Below are positions 1 through 5,497 of a DNA stretch of 5,497 nt, in pieces (position 1 is the first letter of the stretch; each line of letters begins with the position of its first letter). Made by a program: the position numbers and the translations under genes. The stretch spans positions 1 to 5,497 of the forward strand of contig USOR01000064.1 of NCBI GenBank assembly GCA_900556425.1. Reading direction: 5' to 3'. The notes beneath the pieces are model-generated. The model was not told where the DNA came from. It saw nothing but the letters and a program-made list of their open reading frames with translations, and ran no database searches. The stretch is from an uncultured Coriobacteriaceae bacterium (GTDB lineage Bacteria > Actinomycetota > Coriobacteriia > Coriobacteriales > QAMH01).

Positions 1-251
1 CGCCCGCCCTGGGCGATCTCCCAATCGCTGACTTCCACCGCCGGGCTAAGCGCCGTAAAGCATTGGCACATGGCCAGCCGCACTTTGCCGGGGGTGGTGC
101 TGGCCTTTTTGTGGGGCGGGATGCCCGCAGGCATCACAATAGCCTTATCTGGCCGCACCAGTTCCAGCGCGGCCCGCAGGTTGTTCATGTGGCCGTTGTG
201 GGGCGGGTCAAACGTGCCGCCGTACAACAAAACCTTTTGCACCGTGCCCAT
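1..251 (-). CDS. nadD: Nicotinate-nucleotide adenylyltransferase, N-terminal part (cut by left window edge)
   Basis: NadD transfers AMP from ATP to nicotinate mononucleotide, giving deamido-NAD in cytoplasmic NAD synthesis. Only the first 83 residues are present. I translated them by hand from the ATG at 251-249. The protein opens MGTVQKVLLYGGTFDPPHNG, followed by HMNNLRAALEL. This is the nucleotidyltransferase signature GGTFDPxHxGH that binds ATP phosphates, on the first beta strand of a Rossmann-like fold. IPPHK at about residues 47-51 is the family PPHK motif, and VSDWEIAQGG near residues 73-82 matches the conserved segment before the substrate-binding region. The ATG shares one base with the TAA of yhbY (TAATG), and no strong Shine-Dalgarno is visible, so translation is probably coupled to yhbY. 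In many Firmicutes yhbY/yqeI and nadD are neighbours, with yqeK next. The C-terminal ISTRxR-type motif lies outside the window. Codon style matches yhbY and the end of rdgB. Confidence 0.93.
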   Translation of the reverse strand, partial: MGTVQKVLLYGGTFDPPHNGHMNNLRAALELVRPDKAIVMPAGIPPHKKASTTPGKVRLAMCQCFTALSPAVEVSDWEIAQGG

Positions 252-553
252 TATTTTGCAAAAACGGCGTCGAAGGCGCTTTCTTTCTTCTTTTTCTTGA
301 ACAGCACGAACTTACGGCCGATGACCTGCACGCACTCGCAGTCCAGCGCTTCGCAGAGGGTGTCGGCGGCTTCGCGGGCGGAATACTCGCTGTTTTCCAG
401 CACCTTGATTTTGATCAGTTCGCGGGCGGCGATGCAATCGGCCAGGCCCTGGATCAGGGTCTCGTCGATCTCGCCCTTGCCGATCTGGAAAACGGGGTCA
501 ATGGTATTGGCGGCGCTGCGCAGGGCGGCACGCTGTTTGCTGGTTAAAGCCAT
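251..553 (-). CDS. yhbY: YhbY/YqeI family ribosome-assembly RNA-binding protein
   Basis: This is a 100-residue single-domain protein of the CRS1-YhbY (CRM) family. These small KH-like proteins bind pre-50S ribosomal particles. The visible family pattern is LTSKQRAALRSAA at residues 3-15, PVFQIGKGEID at 20-30 (the RNA-contacting turn, here GKGE rather than the GKNG of E. coli), IKIKVLEN at 47-54 and QVIGRKFVLF at 76-85. A lysine run at 86-90 precedes a short acidic/aromatic tail. Length is normal for the family. The ATG at 553 is supported by AAGGAG six bases upstream. The gene follows rdgB after 45 bp and overlaps nadD by one base. All four Thr codons are ACC, Ala is mostly GCC and Ser mostly AGC, unlike the rph-murI-pepF block. 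The family is clear; a specific role beyond ribosome assembly is not shown by the sequence. Confidence 0.95.
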   Translation of the reverse strand: MALTSKQRAALRSAANTIDPVFQIGKGEIDETLIQGLADCIAARELIKIKVLENSEYSAREAADTLCEALDCECVQVIGRKFVLFKKKKKESAFDAVFAK

Positions 554-559
554 AATGGT

Positions 560-565
560 CTCCTT
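560..565 (-). promoter_or_regulatory. Ribosome binding site of yhbY
   Basis: AAGGAG on the minus strand, with a six-base spacer to the ATG of yhbY at 553. It fixes that start. The 45-bp gap between rdgB and yhbY (554-598) is A+T-rich but shows no hairpin with a T-tract and no convincing -35/-10 pair at proper spacing, so yhbY is probably transcribed from upstream. Confidence 0.8.
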
Positions 566-598
566 TTTATAAATAGGTTACTGTAAAAACGCAGACAT

Positions 599-1240
599 TC
601 ATTTTAAAAACGCCGGAAGCTCCCGGGCCAATTTTTCCATGGCGCGGCCGCGGTGGCTGATAGCGTCCTTCTCGGCGTCGGTCAGTTCGGCATAGCTGCG
701 GCAGGCGGTGTTCTCGGTGGTGGTGCCGTCGGGCAGGCCCACACGGGCGGGCACAAACAGCGGGTCGTAGCCAAAGCCGTTATCGCCGCGTTCCTCGTAG
801 CCAATCTTGCCCTCACAGCTACCGTGAGCGACGATCTCCGAATCGTCCGTATCGACGAAGACGAGCGTGCAGACGAAGCGCGCCGTGCGCTCGTCATCGG
901 GTACGTCGGCCAGCAAATCGAGCAGCTTGGCGTTGTTGTCGGCATCAGTGGCATCCTCGCCGGCAAAGCGACTCGAGAACACGCCGGGCGCGCCATCGAG
1001 TGCATCGACGACCAGTCCGCTGTCATCGGCGAGAGCAGGCAAGCCCGTGTTGTCACGCGCGGCCAGCGCCTTGATGCGGGCGTTTCCCTCGAAGTCATCG
1101 GCATCTTCCACTGGTTCGGGAAAGCTTCCGCAGTCTTTGAGACTCACGAACTCCCAACCCGTGACCGGTGCGAGCATGCGCGAGATCTCATCGAGCTTAT
1201 GGGCGTTATTCGTCGCGATGACGACTTTCTTCGTAGACAT
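599..1240 (-). CDS. rdgB: XTP/dITP diphosphatase (Ham1/RdgB), possibly a hybrid gene
   Basis: RdgB hydrolyses dITP, XTP and other non-canonical purine triphosphates to monophosphate plus pyrophosphate, keeping deaminated bases out of DNA and RNA. The 213 residues carry the family motifs in order: ATNNAHKLDE at 9-18 (substrate entry, the T/SxNxxK pattern), FEGNARIKA at 50-58, ADDSGLVVDALDGAPGVFSS at 71-90 (metal-binding acidic cluster), GFGYDPLF at 155-162 and AELTDAEKDAISHRGRA at 184-200 (base recognition). Between the last two lies a loop of about 20 residues rich in G, T and N, longer than the short link in the E. coli protein. The ATG at 1240 has GGGGAG five bases upstream and sits 2 bp after the rph stop, a conserved rph-rdgB pairing. 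Codon choice changes along the gene. Up to about residue 140 Thr is ACG seven times and ACT once, and Val is mostly GTC. After residue 160 Thr is ACC five out of five and Val is GTG. The frame is intact and all motifs are present, so an active enzyme is plausible if the sequence is real. Confidence 0.95.
   Translation of the reverse strand: MSTKKVVIATNNAHKLDEISRMLAPVTGWEFVSLKDCGSFPEPVEDADDFEGNARIKALAARDNTGLPALADDSGLVVDALDGAPGVFSSRFAGEDATDADNNAKLLDLLADVPDDERTARFVCTLVFVDTDDSEIVAHGSCEGKIGYEERGDNGFGYDPLFVPARVGLPDGTTTENTACRSYAELTDAEKDAISHRGRAMEKLARELPAFLK
761..830. other. Probable composition breakpoint inside rdgB
   Basis: Codon preference switches across this interval, which encodes about residues 138-160 of RdgB and includes the GFGYDP motif (761-778). 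The right side resembles rph/murI/pepF (ACG, GTC, CTC, TCG). The left side resembles yhbY/nadD (ACC, GTG, CTG, AGC, GCC). The counts are small and made by eye, so the exact join cannot be placed more narrowly. No repeat, insertion sequence or frame disruption is seen at the join. Confidence 0.5.
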
Positions 1241-1242
1241 GA

Positions 1243-1977
1243 TTACTCCCCAATTGCTCGACGCTGTTCCGCGAGCAGCTCCTCAATGCCAATGGTCGCG
1301 ACGTCGAGCATCTTGTTGAGCTTGCTGCGATCGAAGGAGCATTGCTCGCCCGTGCCCTGCACCTCGATAATCCCGCCACGTGCATTCATGATGAGGTTGA
1401 GATCGACTTCGGCACGCGAATCCTCCTGATAGTCCAGGTCGAGCAAGATGCGCCCATCCACCTGACCGACGCTGATGGCGGCAACCTGGTCGATGATGGG
1501 ACTCGTCTTGATCTTGCCGGCGTTCTGCCACATCTCGAGCGCGTCGTGCAACGCGACCCACGCGCCGGTAATGGCCGCCGTGCGCGTACCGCCATCGGCC
1601 TGCAGCACATCACAGTCAATGGTGAAGGTTACTTCGCCGCCCAAGCCGGTCATGTCGACCGCGGAACGCAAGCTACGTCCGATGAGGCGCTCGATCTCCA
1701 TGCTGCGGCCCTTGCGCGTGAGATGCTCACGCGAGCTGCGCTTGGCAGTGGAGGCGGGAAGCATCGCGTACTCGGCCGTGATCCACCCGGCACCCGCACC
1801 CTTGCGCCACGCCTTCACGCGCTCCTCGATGCTGACCGCGCACAGGACCTTGGTCGCGCCCGTCTCGATGAGGCACGAGCCGGGCACGTTATCGAGAAAG
1901 TGTCTCGTGATCTTGGTGGGGCGCTTCTCCTCGGGACCGCGTCCGTAGGAGCGTCCCAAACCGATGTTGACCGTCAT
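1243..1977 (-). CDS. rph: Ribonuclease PH
   Basis: RNase PH is a phosphorolytic 3'-5' exoribonuclease that trims tRNA precursors, using phosphate and releasing nucleoside diphosphates; it acts as a ring-shaped hexamer in the cytoplasm. The 244-residue length is typical. Family blocks seen: KVLCAVSIEE at 43-52, GWITAEYAMLP at 64-74 followed by STAKRSSRE at 76-84, the RSMEIERLIGRSLRSAVD region at 91-108, DCDVLQADGGTRTAAITGA at 121-139 (phosphate/active-site region), AAISVGQVDG at 166-175, LDLDYQEDSRAEVDLNLIM at 179-197 and EVQGTGE at 205-211. The N-terminus (GRGPEEKRPTKITRHF) is a variant of the usual R-x-DGR...LRP opening, with about ten extra residues before it. The ATG at 1977 is chosen because AGGAG lies five bases upstream. 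The gene follows murI after 12 bp and precedes rdgB by 2 bp; murI-rph-rdgB grouping is common in Gram-positive bacteria, sometimes with other genes between. Confidence 0.97.
   Translation of the reverse strand: MTVNIGLGRSYGRGPEEKRPTKITRHFLDNVPGSCLIETGATKVLCAVSIEERVKAWRKGAGAGWITAEYAMLPASTAKRSSREHLTRKGRSMEIERLIGRSLRSAVDMTGLGGEVTFTIDCDVLQADGGTRTAAITGAWVALHDALEMWQNAGKIKTSPIIDQVAAISVGQVDGRILLDLDYQEDSRAEVDLNLIMNARGGIIEVQGTGEQCSFDRSKLNKMLDVATIGIEELLAEQRRAIGE
1246..1251 (-). promoter_or_regulatory. Ribosome binding site of rdgB inside the end of rph
   Basis: GGGGAG on the minus strand overlaps the last codons of rph and stands five bases before the rdgB ATG at 1240. The rph TAA follows it directly. 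This supports the rdgB start and translational coupling of the two genes. Confidence 0.8.
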
Positions 1978-1982
1978 GTTTT

Positions 1983-1987
1983 CTCCT
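1983..1987 (-). promoter_or_regulatory. Ribosome binding site of rph
   Basis: AGGAG on the minus strand with a five-base A-rich spacer to the ATG of rph at 1977. It lies in the 12-bp gap after the murI stop (TAG at 1992-1990) and fixes the rph start. Confidence 0.85.
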
Positions 1988-1989
1988 GT

Positions 1990-2850
1990 CTAGAGCTCGT
2001 TGACACCCACATAGGTAAGGTCTTCGATAGGCTGGCCGAAGATATGGCCGCCAATGGTACGAAAATCGTCCAAATCCTCACCCGTCGTATAAAAGCTGCT
2101 GTGCTGCGGTATCGAGCCATCGGCCAGATGGCCACGATAGGAAAGCGTCTCGACGACCTCCTTGGCCGTTTCCTCCGACGAGGAAATGATGGAGACGTTT
2201 TCACCCACGGCCTGCTGAATGAGCGGGGCAAGCACCGGGTAGTGCGTGCAACCCAGGACAAGCGTGTCGACGCCGGCCTTCTTGATGGGATCGAGATAAT
2301 CGCGCGCGATCGTCTGGAATGCCGGGCGCAGGTACACGTCACTCGCCTCGGCTGTGAGCCGCTCGATGGGGCTATTGGAGCGACGAATGCCATCCTCGAC
2401 AATTTCGACGAAGCGCGGCGTCGCCGTTGAGAACGCGGTCACGCCCGCATCGAGATTGCGAATCGTGTCCGGATAGATGCCCGAGTCAACCGTCGCCTGC
2501 GTAGCGATGACACCCACGCGGCGGTTGCGCGTCATGCGAACAGCCCCGCGCGCCCCTGGCTCGACCACGCCGATAACCGGCACGTCAAACTCCATCTGGG
2601 CAAGCGCGAGTCCGGCCGCCGTTGCCGTATTGCATGCGATGATGATGAGCTTCACATCATGCTGGGAAAGCCAGCTGCCAATCTGATGCACGAAGCCGCG
2701 CACCTCGCGCAAATCGCGCGGACCATAGGGGCAACGTGCCGTGTCGCCAAAGAAGATAAGCGACTCCTGCGGCAAGCGCTCGTGGACGGCGCGCGCGACG
2801 GTGAGGCCACCAAAGCCGGAATCGAATATGCCAATCGGGGCGTTGTTCAT
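1990..2850 (-). CDS. murI: Glutamate racemase
   Basis: MurI interconverts L- and D-glutamate by a cofactor-free two-cysteine mechanism, supplying the D-glutamate added by MurD in peptidoglycan synthesis. The protein has 286 residues, within the family range. It opens with IGIFDSGFGGLTV at 6-18 (Asp10-Ser11 of the substrate pocket), then FFGDTARCPYG at 33-43. The first catalytic cysteine is Cys73 in IACNTATA; the second is Cys201 in LGCTHYP, with His203 beside it. GVVEPGA at 94-100 and GVIATQATVDSG at 113-124 are further conserved strands. Both cysteines are present, so the enzyme should be active. The ATG at 2850 follows the pepF stop after 7 bp; only a GGGG run two bases before the ATG resembles a Shine-Dalgarno, so coupling to pepF is likely. 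rph follows 12 bp downstream. Codon style matches pepF and rph. Confidence 0.97.
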   Translation of the reverse strand: MNNAPIGIFDSGFGGLTVARAVHERLPQESLIFFGDTARCPYGPRDLREVRGFVHQIGSWLSQHDVKLIIIACNTATAAGLALAQMEFDVPVIGVVEPGARGAVRMTRNRRVGVIATQATVDSGIYPDTIRNLDAGVTAFSTATPRFVEIVEDGIRRSNSPIERLTAEASDVYLRPAFQTIARDYLDPIKKAGVDTLVLGCTHYPVLAPLIQQAVGENVSIISSSEETAKEVVETLSYRGHLADGSIPQHSSFYTTGEDLDDFRTIGGHIFGQPIEDLTYVGVNEL

Positions 2851-2857
2851 AACCCCG

Positions 2858-4651
2858 CTATCTTAGCGCATCAGCTAGCTCATCGATAAGCTCATCGAAG
2901 TAGGCGAGCGCCGCCGCCGTCGGCTCGGGCGTAGTCATGTCGACACCCGCGCCCTTGAGAAGCTCGATAGGCGTCTTGCTTGAGCCACCGGACAAGAAGC
3001 CGAGATAGTCGGCCACAGCGGGGGCACCCTCATTGAGGATGCGGTTCGACAGCGCAATGGCGGCAGAGAAACCCGTCGCGTATTGATACACGTAATATTG
3101 GTAGTAGAAATGCGGGATACGTGCCCACTCGACGGCAATCTCGTCATCGACGACGATGCCCGGGCCATAGTAGTTGGCGTTTAGCTCGCGGTAGATCTCG
3201 CCCAACGCCTCGGCGGTAATGCCCTCGCCACGAGCGGCAATCTCGTTGAAGGCAAGCTCGAACTCGGCGAACATGGTTTGTCGGTAGAGCGTACCCTTAA
3301 ATTGCTCGAGGAAATGATTGAGGATGTAGGCACGCTCCCGTGGATCGGTGCGTGTCTTGAGCAGATGCTGGGTGAGCAGAGCCTCGTTGACCGTCGAAGC
3401 GACCTCGGCCACGAAAATCACGTAATCGGAATACACGGGCGGCTGACCCTTGCAACTCATATATGTGTGGATGGAATGGCCCATCTCGTGAATGAGCGTG
3501 AAGACGTCGTCGAGCTGACCCTGGAAGTTCATGAGGATGACCGGATGCATGCCGTAGCCACCGGCTGAATACGCGCCGCTCCGTTTGCCGGGCGTCTCGA
3601 AGACGTCGATCCAGCGCTGCGACAGGCCCTCGCGCACGATGGCCAGATAGTCCTCCCCAAGCGGCGCAAGCGCCTCGAGGATGAGTTCGCATGCTTCCTC
3701 GTAGGTGAAGTGCATATCGACATCCTCGACAATGGGAACGTAGAGATCGTAGAAATGCAGCTCGTCCACGCCGAGCATCTGCTTGCGCAGGTCAACGTAT
3801 TTGTGCATGGGGGCAAAATGCTCGTGCACGCAGGAAATGAGGTTGGTGTAGACCTCCGTGGGCACCTCGGTTTGCTCGAGGCAATACTCCAACGACGTCT
3901 GGTACTTGCGTGCGTCAGCATAGAACTTGATCTGCTTGGCCTGAGCGCCGAGCGTTGCGGCTGCCGTGTTGCGGAATTGCGTATACGCCGCATACATGGA
4001 GGCATAGGCCGATTTACGAAGCTCTCGATCATCGGACATCATGAGCGGGACGTAGCTGCCGTGCGTAACAGGATGAGTCTCACCCTGCGCATCGACGGCA
4101 TCCTCGAATTTCAGGTCGGCGTCGTTGAAGAGCGAGAAGATGTGCTCGGGCTGCATGGCCATGTCCTGCGCACGGGCAAGCAGCTCCTCCTCGGCATCGT
4201 CCAGGATGTGACCGCGCTGATGGAACACGACGTCAAGCGCGCGGCGATACAGCTCGAGGTCCGGACAGCTGGCGTAGAAGCGTTCGAACTGCTCGTCATC
4301 GAGCTTCAGAATCTCCGGTGCAAACCAGCTCGTGGCAGACGAGACCTCGGTGTAGACGGCAATGACCTGCGCGGAGTAATCCTGGTAGGTGGCGTTGCGC
4401 GTATCCTCATCGAGCTTGCGCTGCGCATAGTTCACGAGCTTTCCGAGCTCGACACCCACCTCATCGCTCATGCGTAGGTAGGCAAGCAACTCATCGGCCG
4501 ACTGCGAAACCTTGCCGCGGAAGCGCGCCAGCGCCTCCGGATAGTCGCGTGCCGTGGCAAGCGCGGCAAGAAACGCCTCGTCACCGGCATAGATGCTGGA
4601 GAGGTCCCAACGATAGCGCTCGTCAATCTCGTCTCGCGATTGGTATGTCAT
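2858..4651 (-). CDS. pepF: Oligoendopeptidase F (M3 family zinc metallopeptidase)
   Basis: PepF is a cytoplasmic zinc peptidase that cuts short oligopeptides, releasing fragments for amino-acid recycling. Length, 597 residues, is normal for the M3B family. The N-terminal half (about 1-200) is the helical oligoendopeptidase F region, starting RDEIDERYRWDLSSIYAG, the usual opening of the family. The M3 catalytic domain follows from about 205. The zinc site HEMGH is at 388-392 (ligands His388 and His392, catalytic Glu389), and the third ligand is probably Glu416 in VAEVAST. The substrate-binding segment IPHFYYQYYVYQYATGFSAA at 512-531 is very typical, as is YLGFLSGGSSKTPIELLKGAGVD near the end (549-571, paraphrased as the SGGSS-P-ELLK-AGVD motif). 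The ATG at 4651 agrees with the family start; AGAAAG about nine bases upstream is a possible weak ribosome binding site. The recombinase frame ends only 3 bp upstream, so the native promoter or upstream partner has probably been displaced. Not pepB or thimet oligopeptidase by overall pattern. Confidence 0.96.
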   Translation of the reverse strand: MTYQSRDEIDERYRWDLSSIYAGDEAFLAALATARDYPEALARFRGKVSQSADELLAYLRMSDEVGVELGKLVNYAQRKLDEDTRNATYQDYSAQVIAVYTEVSSATSWFAPEILKLDDEQFERFYASCPDLELYRRALDVVFHQRGHILDDAEEELLARAQDMAMQPEHIFSLFNDADLKFEDAVDAQGETHPVTHGSYVPLMMSDDRELRKSAYASMYAAYTQFRNTAAATLGAQAKQIKFYADARKYQTSLEYCLEQTEVPTEVYTNLISCVHEHFAPMHKYVDLRKQMLGVDELHFYDLYVPIVEDVDMHFTYEEACELILEALAPLGEDYLAIVREGLSQRWIDVFETPGKRSGAYSAGGYGMHPVILMNFQGQLDDVFTLIHEMGHSIHTYMSCKGQPPVYSDYVIFVAEVASTVNEALLTQHLLKTRTDPRERAYILNHFLEQFKGTLYRQTMFAEFELAFNEIAARGEGITAEALGEIYRELNANYYGPGIVVDDEIAVEWARIPHFYYQYYVYQYATGFSAAIALSNRILNEGAPAVADYLGFLSGGSSKTPIELLKGAGVDMTTPEPTAAALAYFDELIDELADALR

Positions 4652-4654
4652 GGC

Positions 4655-5497
4655 TCACCGCTTTCTTGAGTTTTGGTGTTTCGAGACATTGTAGATATAA
4701 AAAGACGAACTATCCCCATACGAAGATAGTTCGTCATCTTCTTGTATTGGTGGAGCACAACGCGAATCTCGCGAACTGCTCTCACCTGCGGTTTCTTCAG
4801 TTCCTATATCGTCTGCCCACACCCAAGACGGCTCACCGTTGGATTCCCAGAACTCGATTTCCTTCTTTCCCGTTGAATACCAAACGAATACATGCAAGTA
4901 ATCATCATATACATATATCTTGTCTATGAAGTAATCGAGCATCGCCTTTTTGGTTGAAATGTCGGTCAGGTCGCTGTTGGCGAACTTGTCAAAATAGGCT
5001 CTTATAGAATTCTCGTCATCGGCGCGTTCCAATCTGATTTTTTCTACGGCGATAGTTTCAGCTATCTGCTTTTTCTGCTCTTCCAGCTCTTGCAGTCGAG
5101 CAACAAGCGCATCAGATAAAACACCCTTCTCGATTGTTGAGACGATGTTTGAAATGCCTTTTTGAATATCTCGCTCCCTGTCCTCTAAGCCGTTCAGAAC
5201 GGCGGTATTAACAGGGTGTGAGGCTTTGTAGGCTTCGAGCTTATCTATTGCATAGGACGCAACAGAGCCAGAATCCTTTATTAGCTGCTTCAGCAGATAT
5301 TCAACCTGTCTTTCTATTACGTCCTTTGTGATGTTCTTCTTTTTGCATCCTTTAGTGGTGCAACGATAGTAGTAGTATTTCCTGCCCGTCTCTGATGTTC
5401 CGCTCATACCGCTCATAGGCTTTTTGCAATACCCACAATAAAGCTTACTCGTGAGCCAATACCTCGGTTCATCACCTACGGGTTTCGTGCTTGTACC
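4655..5497 (-). CDS. Large serine recombinase, C-terminal part (cut by right window edge)
   Basis: The open frame continues to the window edge, so the 280 residues seen are the C-terminal part of a larger protein; an internal Met at 5416 is not the start. Residues here count from the edge. A recombinase zinc beta-ribbon begins with KLYCGYCKKPMSG (Cys21, Cys24) and closes with RCTTKGCKKKNITKD (Cys46, Cys51). A long charged helix with coiled-coil character runs from about 100 to 160 (for example LQELEEQKKQIAETI), then the usual C-terminal strand region MLDYFIDKIYVYDDYLHVFVW at 186-206, here ending in GKKEIEF at 210-216. This architecture belongs to large serine site-specific recombinases of phages and integrative elements of the TnpX/TndX kind, which insert or excise DNA. 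The catalytic resolvase domain with its serine is outside the window. The last ~60 residues (low-complexity S/D-rich, then SRKR) look non-native: they are encoded across an intrinsic terminator. G+C is well below that of pepF. Confidence 0.9.
   Translation of the reverse strand, partial: GTSTKPVGDEPRYWLTSKLYCGYCKKPMSGMSGTSETGRKYYYYRCTTKGCKKKNITKDVIERQVEYLLKQLIKDSGSVASYAIDKLEAYKASHPVNTAVLNGLEDRERDIQKGISNIVSTIEKGVLSDALVARLQELEEQKKQIAETIAVEKIRLERADDENSIRAYFDKFANSDLTDISTKKAMLDYFIDKIYVYDDYLHVFVWYSTGKKEIEFWESNGEPSWVWADDIGTEETAGESSSRDSRCAPPIQEDDELSSYGDSSSFYIYNVSKHQNSRKR
4699..4735 (-). terminator. Intrinsic terminator inside the recombinase reading frame
   Basis: On the minus strand a perfect 11-bp stem (GACGAACTATC at 4735-4725 pairing with GATAGTTCGTC at 4714-4704) encloses a 10-base loop and is followed at once by TTTTT at 4703-4699 and further A+T. 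This is a textbook Rho-independent terminator for leftward transcription. It would end recombinase transcripts about 50 bp before pepF, insulating pepF from element transcription. It lies inside the annotated recombinase frame, encoding the stretch from DDELSS to SSSF, which suggests the frame's last part is not a native coding region. Confidence 0.85.
4761..4775. repeat. Short direct repeat CGCGAA-TCT-CGCGAA
   Basis: Two copies of CGCGAA (plus strand, 4761-4766 and 4770-4775) separated by TCT, next to GGTGGAGCACAA, in otherwise low-G+C sequence just after the conserved end of the recombinase. It could be part of an attachment or recombinase-binding site, since large serine recombinase genes often end close to their att site. 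It could equally be chance. Confidence 0.3.

Noticed and set aside
554..598. A possible promoter for yhbY in the A+T-rich rdgB-yhbY gap
   Set aside because: A TTTACA-like box and a TTATAA-like box exist but are only about 9 bases apart, far from the usual 17, so no promoter is called.
653..1429. Long plus-strand open frame opposite rdgB and rph (258 codons)
   Set aside because: It is antisense to two genes with clear family motifs, crosses their boundary, and its translation shows no recognisable domain; high G+C makes such shadow frames common.
1342..2430. Long plus-strand open frame opposite rph and murI (362 codons)
   Set aside because: Antisense shadow of two well-supported genes; composition of the translation follows the complementary codons and no motif is seen.
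3710..4477. Plus-strand open frame opposite pepF (255 codons)
   Set aside because: Antisense shadow within a complete, motif-rich pepF gene.
4742..4780. A GTGCTCCACCA end followed by a terminator on the minus strand, resembling the 3' end of a tRNA or tmRNA gene used as an integration site
   Set aside because: The 17 bases before the would-be acceptor strand do not form a T-arm with a TTCRA loop, and no 5' acceptor half is seen.
4549..4929. Plus-strand open frame crossing the pepF/recombinase boundary (126 codons)
   Set aside because: It spans two unrelated genes and the terminator on the opposite strand and has no recognisable features.

Overview
All genes in this window lie on the minus strand. 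Read 5'->3' on that strand, the order is: C-terminal part of a large serine recombinase (runs off the right edge), pepF (oligoendopeptidase F), murI (glutamate racemase), rph (RNase PH), rdgB (XTP/dITP diphosphatase), yhbY (ribosome-assembly RNA-binding protein) and the N-terminal part of nadD (runs off the left edge). There is no gene-free stretch longer than 45 bp. No RNA gene or CRISPR array was seen.

The window looks like a mosaic of three sequence styles. Right (about 4655-5497): a recombinase near 40% G+C on the lines I counted, with a Firmicutes-like mobile-element flavour. Middle (about 830-4651): a tight, roughly 60% G+C run pepF-murI-rph-rdgB using many ACG, GTC, CTC and TCG codons. 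This suits a high-GC gut actinobacterium such as Coriobacteriia, but that is inference from style only. Left (1 to about 760): the last third of rdgB, yhbY and nadD, with a preference for ACC, GCC, GTG, CTG and AGC, in the order rdgB-yhbY-nadD that I associate with Oscillospiraceae/Ruminococcaceae-type Firmicutes. The change of style falls inside rdgB, near its most conserved motif, so the rdgB frame may be a hybrid. Genuine homologous recombination and a misjoined (metagenomic) assembly are both open explanations.

The core genes are housekeeping: peptide degradation (PepF), D-glutamate supply for peptidoglycan (MurI), tRNA 3' trimming (Rph), nucleotide-pool sanitation (RdgB), 50S assembly (YhbY) and NAD synthesis (NadD). 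murI, rph and rdgB are spaced 12 and 2 bp apart with good ribosome binding sites and almost certainly share a transcript. pepF lies 7 bp upstream of murI. yhbY and nadD overlap in TAATG.

The recombinase frame ends 3 bp before the pepF start and reads straight through a strong intrinsic terminator, so its tail is probably not native. This marks a likely element boundary or junction. I found no convincing new multi-gene system; the points worth a second look are the two junctions.
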